Assembly (NCBI GenBank): GCA_902805475.1
Contig: CADCSX010000002.1
Coordinates: 868,001 to 932,000, forward strand
DNA from: Entonaema liquescens
Taxonomy: Eukaryota > Ascomycota > Sordariomycetes > Xylariales > Xylariaceae
Length of the DNA: 64,000 nucleotides
Direction of reading: 5' to 3'
A program made the translations under genes and the position numbers. Below the pieces are notes generated by a model. The model had not been told where the DNA came from, ran no database searches, and saw only the letters and a program-made list of their open reading frames with translations. The first letter of the stretch is position 1, and each line of letters begins with the position of its first letter. Positions 1 to 12,318 of the stretch are shown piece by piece.

Positions 1-379
1 TTGGTCACTTGGATGCGTCTTCTTGGAAATGGTCGCTGTATTAAAAGGGGAGAGAAGAAAGCTTGTATATGATATTTTGGAATCTCACGGCCCCAGAAGA
101 TTTAGCGCATCAAGAGACAGCATTACAAATATCATCTCGAAACTGGAACGAATAGGTCCTCCACGTTCTCAAGACAATGAACCTCAGTACAATATACCCC
201 TGGGCTGGGTCAAGCAAATGCTACAGTGGCGCCACGAAGACAGACCAAATGCCATAGAATTAAGAGACAAGATTCTTAAGGCTGGAAAAGAAGAACAAGA
301 AAAACTATACTGTGGATTTTGCTGCCGCGGTACGGCTGTATTCAAAGGCAACTCCTCGGTACGCACGTACTATTATTAG
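1..379 (+). CDS. Protein kinase, C-terminal fragment (cut by window edge)
   Basis: The frame is open to the left edge and ends at the TAG at 377-379. Read from base 2 it starts WSLGCVFLEM, the subdomain IX signature of eukaryotic protein kinases, in which the preceding (missing) residues normally carry the conserved Asp. Near codon 70 the text QMLQWRHEDRPNAIELRDKI matches subdomain XI, where the RP pair contains the invariant Arg. The catalytic HRD and DFG loops would lie upstream, outside the window. After the kinase fold only about 30 residues remain, including a YCGFCCRG cysteine cluster. Function beyond serine/threonine kinase-like cannot be told. The ATG at 29 is internal and not the start. 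Confidence 0.75.
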   Translation, partial: WSLGCVFLEMVAVLKGERRKLVYDILESHGPRRFSASRDSITNIISKLERIGPPRSQDNEPQYNIPLGWVKQMLQWRHEDRPNAIELRDKILKAGKEEQEKLYCGFCCRGTAVFKGNSSVRTYYY

Positions 380-402
380 TCCCTACGCCCCTCTTTCGTG
401 CA

Positions 403-437
403 ACTAACCTTAACCTTGATCTTTAACCTTAACCTTA
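403..437. repeat. AACCTT hexamer repeats, degenerate telomere-like
   Basis: Two short runs of AACCTT units (about 405-417 and 425-437) are separated by a TGATCTTT spacer and followed by ACCCCACCC. The unit resembles, but is not, the fungal telomere repeat CCCTAA. It lies just behind the kinase fragment. Confidence 0.4.
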
Positions 438-1779
438 CCCCACCCGTGTGCTAAAAATACCTACCTAAAATACACTTACCCACGCTATGTATTGTGTACC
501 TTAGGTACATGTACCTAAGCAATAACCGAAGAGATCATGTACCCCCATATAGCATGCACCTATCAATATTATTATTAATGCGAACTCCCGTTCTAATTGT
601 CACACGGAAATTCTACATCAATAGGCTAATGAAGACGCTATAGGGATCGCTTTTTGCGAGAATATTTGTCGCAAACAGGATCGACTGGTGTGATGTCAAA
701 ATAACACGGATTCCCTCACTATCGAAGAACTGGATTTCGCGAACTATTGTTGAGAAATATGGGCTCGAGATTTATACAAGTGAGGAAATGGAGTTTGTTT
801 CGTTAGAGGGAAGGGTTTATCGGTCAAGCGAGTATACCAAGGTCACCTGGATGGCTGAAAATGCCAGAAGAACCTTAAAAGAACAGTTTGTGGTCGCAGC
901 AGAGCCAACGCCGTTCGAGGTACTCGTTACAGACGCCAGCTGTACTGCTCTTCTGTCTGTTCCTACTAACTAGTGGAACCAGATGACCAAGGCGTGTCAA
1001 CGCTCGGTATAAAGTGATCTAGAGTTGTTGAATTCAAAATTCACCACGTTAGTTTCGTTGAATTCTAGCTCTACGTACGTAGGGTTAAGAAGAGGGAATA
1101 TGATATCATTTTATTAGTGTTGCTTCCCCGAATGTCCACTACGTATTGGTCGCTCCAACTAGCAGATTCATCAGTCCGAGAATGGCCTGTGCATTTCAGC
1201 CTCGCCAGAGGGCTACCCCATCATGGTAAACTAGCTCGACAATTTCGGTTAGCTAACAACCGTATGAGTTGGCCATTCCCCCTCGCCCACGTAAAGGCCC
1301 AGATTGGGCGCCCTGGATTCTCCACGTCTCTCTATGTGTCAATTTCTATTGCTGTCCAGTCTGCGGTCAACAAATTCGAGCTATACGTGGATGAACAGGT
1401 AATGGCACATGGTACCTGCAGGATACGAATACACTGGAGACCCAAAGACGGACGAGATACCCTACCTTACGATTTCTTTACGTTTCACCACAGCCTTGGG
1501 TACCTAACAGAGACATACAATAGAAAAAAAAAAAAATCGCTTTGGGCAATGCACAAGGGGATGATAGCCTCAATTATGATATTTCTCTAAGACAGTAAAG
1601 AATTAGAATGAGATCCCATCGATACCACATTCCTCGTTCAACTATAACTTTCCTACCCTTCTGGGTACATTTGCTCAATCTCATAAGGATCCTACATCAC
1701 TTCAGTAATAGATATTCGATGATCGATAAGCTGCCGTCATTCCGAACCCAAACCCAAGATTATTTCCAAGCCATATACC

Positions 1780-2436
1780 ATGTGGCTTTCTTTACGATGT
1801 TTCTCCCGATTTTGGTCAAGATGGCGTAAGTCTCGCCGTCGGTGGCTTAATAAAGTTCAACCTATAAAAGAACAAGCGTTCCCGGGGGAAGACCGTCAAC
1901 TATTGCGTAACGATAGTAACAGCCAAGAAGTTAGTAGCTCTGATAGTCCAAGACGTCGCGAAAATAGAAATATGTGGGATCGAATGTTTAAGGATGTCAT
2001 TACGTTTAACCCAAATGTGAGTCACTCATTATCGTTAGTCTGTCCATTCGAAGAAGGCTTTGCTAACAAAGGTATTTGGGATTATTAGTGCCATTGGTTC
2101 ATGTTCTACCCATTGGATCCTTCAAAAAATGATCCACCTGACGCATTCACGGCACAAATATGTCTCCAGAAGTCCAACTATATCCTCGAGTCAGTAGCCG
2201 AGAGACTCCAACTTGAATCGACGAAAGGAGCCAAGCACAAGTTGGTTTGGCAGTTGTCAAAAGAATCGAACCCAATAGGCCCATCCACTTTCATAGTAGT
2301 TCCAAACGATGCTATGGACGTCCAGGTAGCTCTTGGTACGGATCTATCAGTCGAAATCGAGAATGCCTTATCCTCTCGCCGACAGTTCCATGATGAGTCT
2401 TCTAGTAGGGGTGCGATGTCCTGGGTAGACCTTTAG
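1780..2436 (+). other. Possible interrupted reading frame
   Basis: Two same-frame open stretches, 1780-2088 and 2101-2436, are separated by TAG and four further codons before an ATG at 2101. The first part is basic and Ser-rich (RRRENRNMWDRMFKD); the second, 111 codons, is mixed polar without a recognised motif. No GT-AG pair of plausible length removes the stop. It may be a relic or chance; I do not recognise a family. Confidence 0.2.
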
Positions 2437-5400
2437 CTATCACATTTCGTCATACTTGGGGCCGCTTTGCTGATGCAAGGCAGGTGAGATTCTTACACAG
2501 TCAAATGGCCAAGGTCAAAGCCCACAAATCATCAGGGGGTGTAACACGCAACCCCTATCGGAACCGCATACACCAACAGGTTCGACTTACCAGGCCCTTG
2601 AATCTCGTCGCATGACAATTCAAATTATCGCACCATCGTTAGAGCAATTCTCGCTCAGTTTAGGGTTCGATACCATATCTAGAGATACAACTGACGCGAC
2701 AAGGTCCTAGACTACGCGAGGTCAGGTGACGCAAGCGGATTCAGTGATGTAAGAAACTATCGTCACCTGAATCTATGTGGCCCTTGAGCCCCTCGGGGTA
2801 AAATCACACCTGGTCTTTTATGCTGGCAGGCTCTTGCAGTCAGCACGCTTCGAACTTCGAATTGGTGTCGATTCTATCGAATCTCATTCGAAAAATCGTC
2901 GGTTGAAGGTTGTAGCTCTGAAACCTACTGATTTCGCCTAACCAACGTTGCTTCATCTCATGGCGGAGGTTGATAGAAAATAGCCGCAAGGCCATAAATA
3001 TATGGGCGATAGACCGGAGGGAGGATCAGAAAAACATCTATGTTATATCGAACGATTTCACATACGTTTCTTTCCTTTGTAATAATGAGTTGTGGAGAAG
3101 TTTCTTATGTCATTGTGCTACTGTCGTTCTATACACATCTCCTCTGTAAAGCCGCAGAATTAAACACCGAGTTTTTATACCCCATGATTATTCTCCATGT
3201 CAATGAAATGAAGAATATTTGACTACATACCTATATATATAAGTATACATGCCACTGATTCCGATATAGGATGCCCATCAAGCGAAGTAGGTTACCTTCT
3301 ATGTGAGAACACGGGAAGCTGAGGAGAAACGCATTGGTAGCCAGCCTAGGCTCGCAAGTCAAAATGACATACAGAAAGTACCTACCTAGATGCAAGATAG
3401 CTGATACCCGAACAATGCCCTGCTCCCAAAACCCGGCTCATAAACTCTTTTGGGGCCCAATATACAACGTAGGTTCCATTGGCTTCGGCTTTGACCAACG
3501 ACATTGCGAGAACGTTTATCGTGCATAAATATTACCAAGGCTGAAGCTACCCTACTTATTGAGTGATTCCGCATCTGTCGGCACATGCCGGAGCCTACAC
3601 TGCCCATGAGACCCTCCCTGAATCGTATATTGAACACGTGCAAACTGCAGACAGCACACCCGATAAGTAAAGTGAACTCGTATGGCTGTGTCTTTGCTGC
3701 ACAATTATAGATTCTGGTGGGCCCAAAGACCAATGTGTCCTATCTCTGAATCAACCAAGAGCCCAATGCTTATTATTAGAGAGCTTGAAGATACTTGACT
3801 GCAGGATGTACGAGTTTCTGAACCTAGAGAACCAGTAACGCCTGAGTTCATTAATACCTAACAACTCAGAAATCTATTAATACCTTACATGAAATGCCCG
3901 GCTACGTTCCCGCAACACATTGGTAGCCTTGCGGACTGGTATCCCTTCATATCCCTTCTAATTCCTTCTATTAGTAAAACTGGTACTATCGATACTGGAA
4001 GTACGCAATAATTATGCCTATTACCTATTTAATCTAAATGTTGCGTGGGGAAAAAAGTCCCCCTCCCCCCCCCCCTGACCTCCTTTTTTCTTTTTCTACC
4101 AACCTTAGGTACCTAGGCATGTATTACATACAAGTGCGAGCTAACAATATTTATCACGAGGGAATAACTTGATTTTTTTTCGAGGAGTCCTAACTTTAGG
4201 TACCTAGTTACTGAGGATTATATTGGTAACTACATAAATCGATAGTGTCTTTTACCTATCTTGAATATCTCGTTTGGAATTGTATTGATACATAGGGGCC
4301 AAAGATGTGGGTGTATAGCATTGGGTTGGTTAAGGCTATAGGATTCGAAGCAGGGCCATACCAAGAGTCCCCTTGGTAGGTCTCTGTCTCTGGCGATTTA
4401 ATATTCCATATTACGTCTCCTTCTTTTCGACCTATCAAGTATCAACGAGGCAAGAGCGTTCCTCGGCGAGAACTTTCGTACGTATGTCACCGCACCTCAC
4501 ATCATTAAGTGTATTTACCCCTTTTCAGTTGGTTACCTACCATAGTGGCCAGTATGGAGGAACTGTATTTCCCTTAGATGGAGTAAACCAGCTTCGCCAA
4601 TGGAGTCCGCCAGGCAGTGAATAGTGAGCGTATTACAAGACGAGGTTCTCTTATCTGCTATTGGCGCCAAATTTGAGTTATTATAGATAATTAATATGCG
4701 CTTAGCATACTATTATTTGCCCCTTTAAGTCTATTGGTAAAGTTCTATCCCACCTCCTGAGTTATCAGTTAGTACAGAAAAGTGCTTGTTTAAAGGTAGA
4801 AAGAACCGAGGGTCCATAGTAGGACGGGAATACACGATTCAACAAGGAGCCCCCTAGTATCTTTTATCCAATAACCCCTTTGAATTGTCGTTTCCAAATC
4901 AAGACACATCTCAAGCAAACTCGGCAACGCTTGTTATCGGGGTGAGTCGCTCAGATATGTTCTTGAAAGTACCATCACAACAAGTGAAAATGTAATTTCT
5001 TTCGAAGCCTTCTACGATGCCTTACTTATCAGACTCTTCTGCTATATCACTTACTACCTAAGGATACTTACCCACCGTGATTTCGCCATTCTTAGGTGAA
5101 GTCTCACAAATACGTAAATGTGAGAAATTTCCTCAACCAACATATAACCACAGATAAACAATAGAGCGTAGTGATGAATGAGATGCCTGGACGGGGATGC
5201 AAGCCTATGTAGACATAGATCATTGCAGCATATGGGGCGTCGTTTTTGCTCAAAGCAATACAATGAAATGCCAAATTACAACCCTCAAATTAAAACAATA
5301 GCTTTTGTTTTCATTGATAGGCGGTTCGTCAGTGATAGTAAAAGGGGCTATGAACATCCCTTAAGTATAAAACCAGATGTGGTTAAGGTAATAAATACGT

Positions 5401-5956
5401 CTAATATTCGTGACACATCAATATCAAAGTGATCTACTGGTATAAGACGTCATTAGGTAGGTATATTGAAACTGAGGCTTTAACTGGCTAAGACAACCAG
5501 GCTTGTGCTCGTTCTTATGATACCTTTCTTGATTGTATTATAGTACCGATCTACTGCGACGTTTGGATACAACTAGGCCATACCTACCTACATTGAATCG
5601 CAGAGTTTATGCTACGGAGCGATCAACTGACACCACTCAATGGAGATAAAATATCCAAAATATCATAATGACCCCTACCACCGATGAGGAATCTGACTAC
5701 ATGGCTTAGGTCAGCTACCATAAGAAATCAAAGACAAAGAGGCATTGTCAATTTATAGTCACTCGTTCATCAGTCAGAAGTCTAGCTTATGAGCCGTTAC
5801 AATACTAGACAATGAGTACACAGCTCGAGATAGTGAACTGAATCTAGATAAATACGGCCGCAACTGCACTAAATTCTACCCACTCCTGATATATCCCCTC
5901 ACCACAGCAAAAGCCACATAGTTATCGCAGAGACTAGGTATTTATCTACACCCATA

Positions 5957-6230
5957 ATGTCATTGTCACAAAGCAACAATGCCAGTTCAACTGGCAACCA
6001 ATCCAGCGGAGGAAGCACTGGAGGCTCCGGCCAAAGCAGTGGACGTAAGGACACCTTGTACGGGATGGTAAGTAATTCTTACAAGTGCTTCTCTAGTACC
6101 AAGCCTCGAATCTAATTCTTTTTAATTACAGCTTCCAGGCAAGCGTTGCCCACCATGTATGAAGGGGGTTAAAGAAGTTTGGGTTATATCTGGACGTGAT
6201 TGTCCATACTGCGGTACTTACATGCCGTAG
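5957..6230 (+). CDS. Small two-exon protein with CPPC and CPYC motifs (69 aa)
   Basis: Exon 1 is 5957-6067 (37 codons), the intron 6068-6131 (64 nt, GTAAGT...TTACAG), exon 2 6132-6230 ending in TAG. Splicing joins LYGM to LPGKRC in frame. The first about 29 residues are a low-complexity Ser/Gly/Asn/Gln tail. The rest is a compact C-terminal unit with CPPC and CPYC spaced 20 residues apart, ending GTYMP. Two CxxC pairs at that distance suggest a single four-cysteine zinc site (zinc-ribbon-like). No signal peptide or membrane segment is visible. The family is unknown to me; the good splice sites and the frame match support a real gene. A redox role for the CxxC pairs is the alternative. Confidence 0.65.
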
Positions 6231-6716
6231 ATTCGACATCTGGGGAAATGGGAGAACTCCCGTCTACTACTTTTAAGCTGTATTACGGAAGTGAGCTTCG
6301 TAAGGTGGCATATACACACCTGACAGCCCGAGCCATAGCTTTAATTTTCCAAGCATCATTCATGTAGCTAGGCAGTCAATGTTACCCAGGTTACTACCCA
6401 TCTTCCCTGGCTCCCTCATTAGCAACTTGGATGTGACTTTGGGGAAGTGCTTGTAGATACACTCACTACTATGACACTCTACGCCTAGCATCATTCACAA
6501 CACAGGAGTCAGACATACACATTTCTTCATTTTCTGCTACTAATTAACAGGCAATATATATATCTGACCACGGGAGCATCGCAACACGCTTTCAAGCAAA
6601 CTCTTTTCTTGTCGAGCGAAAAGCGAAGCCCGCTTTTCTACCTGAGAACTCCGCGATCTCTCAACTACTTTCACGTCTCCTACGACTCATCGGCCAGGAC
6701 CTTATTTTATTGCACG
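6231..6716. other. Intergenic, nothing recognised
   Basis: The 486 nt between the CxxC microprotein and the next small ORF show no RNA gene or repeat. This stretch probably holds the 3' end of the first gene and the promoter of the next, if that is real. Confidence 0.4.
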
Positions 6717-7046
6717 ATGGACCAACGACAGCAACAGGCTAGTAGTGCCTCAACCAGTTTGTGGATCAATAGAAACCCCCCCATGACCTTTAGCCACCCT
6801 CAAGGGGACATCTATGCAAACAGGGTTATCAATGTGTACGCTATGAATCGGCTCCATCTTGCGTTCTACAAAGATACCCGATGCGCTGGGCTAGGAAATA
6901 CGCCTTGGATGGTACATTGGGAATGTCGCTACATGCTCGTCGCTGTGGATCCCCTATTCCATAGCTTATATGAGGAGATATACATGCCTTGCTGTGTTCA
7001 ATGTGCCAAGTATGTCGAAAGACATATATTGCATCACGAGGATTAG
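6717..7046 (+). CDS. Small hypothetical protein (109 aa)
   Basis: The first ATG of this frame is at 6717; the frame is also open upstream to about 6609 without an ATG. The product starts MDQRQQQASS, has a central polar part, and ends in a cysteine-containing tail with PCCVQCAKYVE, a CxxC that resembles short zinc-binding tails of many uncharacterised fungal proteins. No introns, signal peptide or membrane segment are visible. I do not recognise a family. It could be a truncated gene, since the single CxxC lacks a partner pair close by. Confidence 0.35.
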   Translation: MDQRQQQASSASTSLWINRNPPMTFSHPQGDIYANRVINVYAMNRLHLAFYKDTRCAGLGNTPWMVHWECRYMLVAVDPLFHSLYEEIYMPCCVQCAKYVERHILHHED

Positions 7047-7664
7047 CCATTCTCTAGGTCAGAAAACGGAATATTGAATATTTGGTAAGGCTATAGGCAC
7101 GGGAAATCTAGCGAGCCATGTAATCCCTTTCTCAGAAAGAAAGTCATCATCCCATGGGATCAAGCAAGCAATACTCCTCTTGGTTGATAACTTGAATAGT
7201 CTAACACATAGGAAGGCTTCCCAATGTCTCAGCAATTGAGTGCCTCCTCGTTCGGTCATTGCCGAAGGACCCCTATACTTAGGTAGGTAGGTACCTACGG
7301 GAGTTACTTACTAGGTAGTTCATAATATATTTCATATAACAACTTGGATTCAGATAACAGAAATTTTGAAGCGGGCGTTTACTAGGATAGGGTAGCAAAG
7401 AGAAAACCTACTAACAATATATACGGGGTATTTTAATGAGAACACTGAAAAATCTTACATCCTGCGAGTCAGGGGAAATGTACCAGGTAGGCCGGCTCAC
7501 TTAGTACCCCTCCCCTCAGTATTTATTTATTCCCTTGAATCAGATGATAGGAAACTCGTTAACCATCTTCCTTCCCTGCGTAGTGAAGCTTAGTCGTTTC
7601 CGATACCATTAATGTAATATTATAGGGGCACATGAGGATACGTACAAGCGCAACATCCCTTCGA
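7047..7664. other. Intergenic, 3' flank of the PTR2 gene
   Basis: No gene seen. Contains the longest tandem form of the dispersed motif, TAGGTAGGTAGGTACCTAC at 7280-7298. Confidence 0.4.
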
Positions 7665-9723
7665 CTACGGGGCCTTATCTAACCCCTGAGCGTGTCGGAT
7701 CTTCTCTTGCTCTACCTGCGCCGCCTCAAGAGCAGCAAAGTCCGCATCCTGGTTTTGACTGCCTTGGAACAAACTGTCAGGGAGAGCATTCAAAGCTTCC
7801 TCTTCACGATCTAGGTCTGCAAAGTTCCACCAAAATCCAATACCACCGAGGGCTGAGATGATGGCAATTGTCGTGTACAGCCACACGAGGTAAGGGTCGG
7901 TAGCAAGGGGAACAAAGGCCTGGCCAATCGCAGACGCAAAGGCTTGTGAAAACCAGAAAATACCAGTGATAAAACCTCGCATGTTCTTGGGTGCCTTCGT
8001 GAAAGCATACTCGAGACCGGTAATCGACGAGCAGATTTCAGCTAGTGCCAAGATAACGTAGGCAGGCGTCTGAATCCAGACCGTTAGGTTAGGTTTATAT
8101 TCCAGTTCATCAACGCCCGCTGCAAGATTGAGACTTTCCCTGCAGTCATCGACGTATCCGTATCCGTCTTTACTCCGGCACGGAGACTGCATGTAAATAT
8201 AATGCTGAATGATAGCGGCGACAATCATTGCTGTAGTTCCCAGGGCAAATCCGGTTGTGATTTTCTTGATTGGGGTGAACTGAATACCAGCGCGTCTTAT
8301 GAGAGGGTAAATAAACTTGTCGCAGATAGGTATAAAGATTAGCAGAGCGAATGGATCGAGGTTAGAAACCACGTCGTTCGGTACACCGCCCAGGCGCATT
8401 GTTGCAGCTTGGGAGACAAGGTTATTGTTCAGTTGGTTATAGGAAAGCCAGTAAATGGGATACCAAACGAAAACACTGCAGGCTTTGAAACCACGGCGTA
8501 CTTCATCGACCCAGTGGTCATCAAATGTCATCCAAGCGGGGCGCTCAGATGGGGGTATCTTACTCGGCTTAACCCTCTCGAAGAAGCCAGGCTCGCGAAG
8601 GTTCTTGATAGTGGTAACAGGGTTCAAAGACCAGCGTCCCTTCATCGACAAGACAACCAAAGCTATTGCCTTACTAAGGACCGATCCGGTTGGCGGATGA
8701 CGGACGTATTTGGCCTTAAAAGCAACTAAGACGAGGGGACAGAGAAGGAACAGACCCGTCGGCAAAACGAAGGATAGCCAGAAACCAACGTATTTCTCAG
8801 CGTACACCATCGAGATAGAACCAATTAACGATCCTACGTTGATAAAGAAGTAGTAACGCATGTAAATGATAGAGATTGTCAAGACGGGATCGACTATGAC
8901 GCGTTCGCCGCTCTTTAGAGTTTTGACAATGGCCCTCGGTTGCGTATTTTCATATTGCTCCGCGATCATGGGGGAAATGTTAGCCTTGAAAAGACCAACA
9001 CCAATACCGAAGAAGATCAAGCCGACGGAGAAACAACCGAGAGCGCCTTTCGGGTTAGTGATGACTGGCGGCAGAGCCGAGATGATGAGGATGATGTGGC
9101 CAAATAGAGCTACTACAACAGCGACGTTGATTGTCTTATATTTACCCCAATATGTGTCGGCCAACCAACCACCTATGCGACAGGAGTTTAACTTCAGTCA
9201 TATCAGTATTCCACACCATGGGATCACTTACCAAGTAAGGGCATCAGATAAGACCAGAAAGAATTGAAAAGCACTAAACCAGTCGAAGCTCGTTGGCCTT
9301 GATCTAGAGCTCCAGCTTGTAGGTCCGTGCCACCGGCTCCAGTAGTAGAGCCAGGGGGAAGAGGTTGCGAAATGAAATTGACGACTGTCCAATAAGTCGT
9401 TAGGTCTAGTAACATAGAAGTGAATCGTTTATCTTAGACTTACAAACAGCGGTAGTTCCATAGTAGGCGAATCGCTCACATAATTCGATAAATGCGATAG
9501 TGTAGATGATTAAGTTGATGGGACCCTTGACGCGTCGTAAAGTGTTGAGCTCTTCCTTCGTGGGGTATTCCTCGCCATTCGGTCCCCGGAGCGGTTCCTC
9601 TATATCTAAACTCGGACCTGATCCGGTAGTTTTTAGATCCGATACGGGCGGCACTTTTTCTTCAACGGTAGGAGGGCTATCGTGAGTGGCCTCGACGCTG
9701 TCGCTAGTCGCGTCGTTCGCCAT
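7665..9723 (-). CDS. PTR2: PTR2-type proton-coupled di/tripeptide transporter (646 aa)
   Basis: Exons are 9444-9723, 9232-9384 and 7665-9172 (minus strand), with two 59 nt GT-AG introns; the total is 647 codons with a clean frame. The ATG at 9723 starts MANDATSDS. A soluble acidic N-terminus of about 75 residues is followed by the POT/PTR family fold. Seen signatures include ELCERFAYYGTTAVFVNFI, LPPGSTTGAG and PLLGGWLADTYWGKY, which corresponds to the first PTR2 family signature. Later comes FWFSQAFASAIGQAF before the last helices and a soluble C-terminus. Known family members import di- and tripeptides across the plasma membrane with protons. Both splice junctions restore family-conserved text exactly. 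No neighbour suggests a cluster. Confidence 0.95.
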
Positions 9724-12318
9724 GATGCGAGTACTACGTAATGTATTACACTCAGGTACTCTCTCCAAAAAGCCAGAAACTGTCTACTTTAAAAGTACGT
9801 AATAATATTGCCGGAGATGATTGACAGATTTTTGCTCTAGATGGCGCCAGTGATGGACCAAATCTCCAACAAGAAATATAACTTAACAAAGAACGACTTG
9901 GGGGAGCTACAAGATATATGTAGTGCGAAACAGCGGGATAAAGTAACGATAAGAGCTCAGCTCTAATTCGTATAAATCCTACACCCTTTGTCATTTTGCC
10001 CCTCAGCTTCCCTATCAGTGTCACGACGTTACCTACCCAGATCGGACCGTTCATCATTTAGTCACCTAGTCGAATAGGATAACAGTAAATATCACATCAG
10101 ATCCTTACCTAGGTTATTGTATGATGATCCTACCCCGATCGGTGACTCGTCTGTCGGAACCATAAGCCGCCAAGCACAAGTAACCCAGTCATACCACTGT
10201 GCCGCTTTGCGCCATAGCAATTGTCATTGGCCCGTTCGATATTATCATGCTGACATAGCCAGTAACAAAGCTAAGCAGTAGTTTATGTACTGTGTATCAG
10301 CGAGGCAGTTAGACAAATTCACCAAACAGGGCCTAGAATTGATATCTTGGCAATTTGGGGAATGCTAACCTTCTTTTCAAATAGCAAATGGCTACAGCAG
10401 TAGCCAACAGCCCAGAAGAGCAAAATCAGACGATCGTGCCTATGTAAATGACTCTCACATATTTGATTATTTACGATCCGCTACCGTCTCTACGCCACGC
10501 CGTGGACTCCGTATCATGCGAGACATAGCCGTCGGAAAGGGTTAGTGCTCAATCACGTCAAAGGGCACATACTTGATACAATTGCGGTTTACCGTAAGCA
10601 TACCTCAAGACAAAATTGCTACGCAACGTGCCATAGGATTAGGCATTCGTGTTGTTCATATCGCCTAGCTTCTAGCGGCCTTCTGGAATCTTTCCAAGCA
10701 TTGGGAAGTAGTCTTACTACGGCTATGGCTCATGCATCACACCCAACACGTCCAACAGAATGCTTATTACGACCTTACTTAACGTTCAGCTCACGAGATC
10801 TCCTTTCGGCCCGTCGTATGGAGTTACCCACAGGTACCTCAGCCCAAGGCTCAGCACTAATATGTACTGCTTGAGAAGTTAGCATCGACTTAGCCATGTA
10901 TAGCGATGCGGGGTATGAATTAAGATATATAATCCACTATACCGCGTCGCATTTTCGGCTCATTCCAAATAATGCCTTCCCTTGTCTCGTCTTCTCGGTG
11001 AAGAAATGTGGAAATTCTCCTTAAAAAGGTACGAACAGAGGAATCAGCTCATAGCTACGGGATATTACCCGTTTAGGTCATCATCAGAGGGCTCGTGTTT
11101 TTATGCTGTTAGATGATCCCCTATGCTTGGCGTAAGATTTCCATAGTAGATTCGCAACTCACATGGCGATCTAGATCCCATCGAAAGAATCCGAGGCCAC
11201 GGGGAGACCCAAAATTCTTATCTTGAGATGCTGAGCTACGATTAGTCTCATGCTTTATTATAAGCTCGTCATTATTGGCTTACCTTTGGTTATTCAATCG
11301 GCGGGCGCCGCCTGTGTAGGCAACAGCGAAATTTCCGTATTACATATCTCCTCTCCTCAAACGATTGATTCCACGAGTGTTGGAAATGAGTGAATTGCGC
11401 AAAATATATTGACCCTACGAGTCAAGTAGTGAATTATCTTCAGAGTTCTCATTCACGATATCTACGAACAGCTCTTATACCGAGGGTAAGCGTCCTATTG
11501 AAGAATACGGCACTGTCGATATTGCAACCCAAAAATTCGAACTAACCTAGTGCATTCCAATCTGCGTTTCCGTAAAAGTCAGATATCCAAGATCACAGAA
11601 CGCTCGGAATCTATCAATTACGTTAATGCTCTATTTACTTTTCAGCACTTGTCCAGGTTGACGTTTCATAATCCTAATATTCTCAGTCGTACGACTCGGT
11701 GAATGTTAGGTGGTATCTACCTAGCGAAATACATCAATATGACGAATCCTCAACTCTGAGTGTAGTCAAATAACGGCAGCCTAGCGGGTCACCTTTTAGA
11801 CTAATAAATGAGGCCCATTGTTAAGCGCAACGCGGGTGAGGTTCGACTACCGCCTTTGGCCTTGCCTACCGCGAGTTTAGTCTCTTCGCTGAAATCACTA
11901 GCAATGTGGGCCAAGTCCGACTCCAATCTAAAGAACGACACCATCGTACACTACCAATTTACTATCCGGTGCTATAACTGGGATTCCCAGAGTGATTACT
12001 TACACTCGCGCACCCTACGTATCATCACCACCAGAGATAGGCCCAACGTGGATCCTAAATATGTTTACCCACGAGATACATCCTAAACTACTGGACCGAT
12101 ATTACCTCGACACGAAACCTACCGGATTTTCGCTACTTACACAATGGTTGAGAAAAGCACAATATATCAATTCATGGAATACTTCTGAGGGGTATTCCAG
12201 CAGGACTACGTATAGAGGCCCTCTTTAACTACTTAAAGTACCCGTCTGTCCCACGAATCTACGATCATCTGGTTAGAACTTTCTAGCCTCTAGAAGATAT
12301 CTTATAAGGCACTGCGCG
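9724..12318. other. Gene-free intergenic region (2.6 kb)
   Basis: I find no supported gene. Short open stretches such as 11808-12086 (+) start with ATG but have no recognisable motif and no codon or intron support. No transposon ends or long repeats were noticed. The first few hundred bases should include the PTR2 promoter. Confidence 0.4.

Larger units (their letters stand above)
380..5956. other. Gene-poor region with no recognisable gene
   Basis: No convincing gene in 5.6 kb. Open stretches exist (1117-1590 +, 1780-2088 + and 2101-2436 +) but match nothing I recognise. The last two share one frame separated by a single TAG at 2086-2088, so they could be the remains of one interrupted gene with a hydrophilic Ser/Arg-rich middle. 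A C-tract lies near 4062-4076. Two TAGGTACCTAG palindromes sit at 4106-4117 and 4197-4207. Confidence 0.4.

Noticed and set aside
1117..1590. 157-codon open frame near the left end
   Set aside because: No recognisable motif and an A-tract near the end; kept only as a remark in the region entry.
6068..6131. Reading the CxxC microprotein without splicing
   Set aside because: The unspliced frame leaves the cysteine unit out; the GTAAGT...TTACAG intron joins both parts cleanly.
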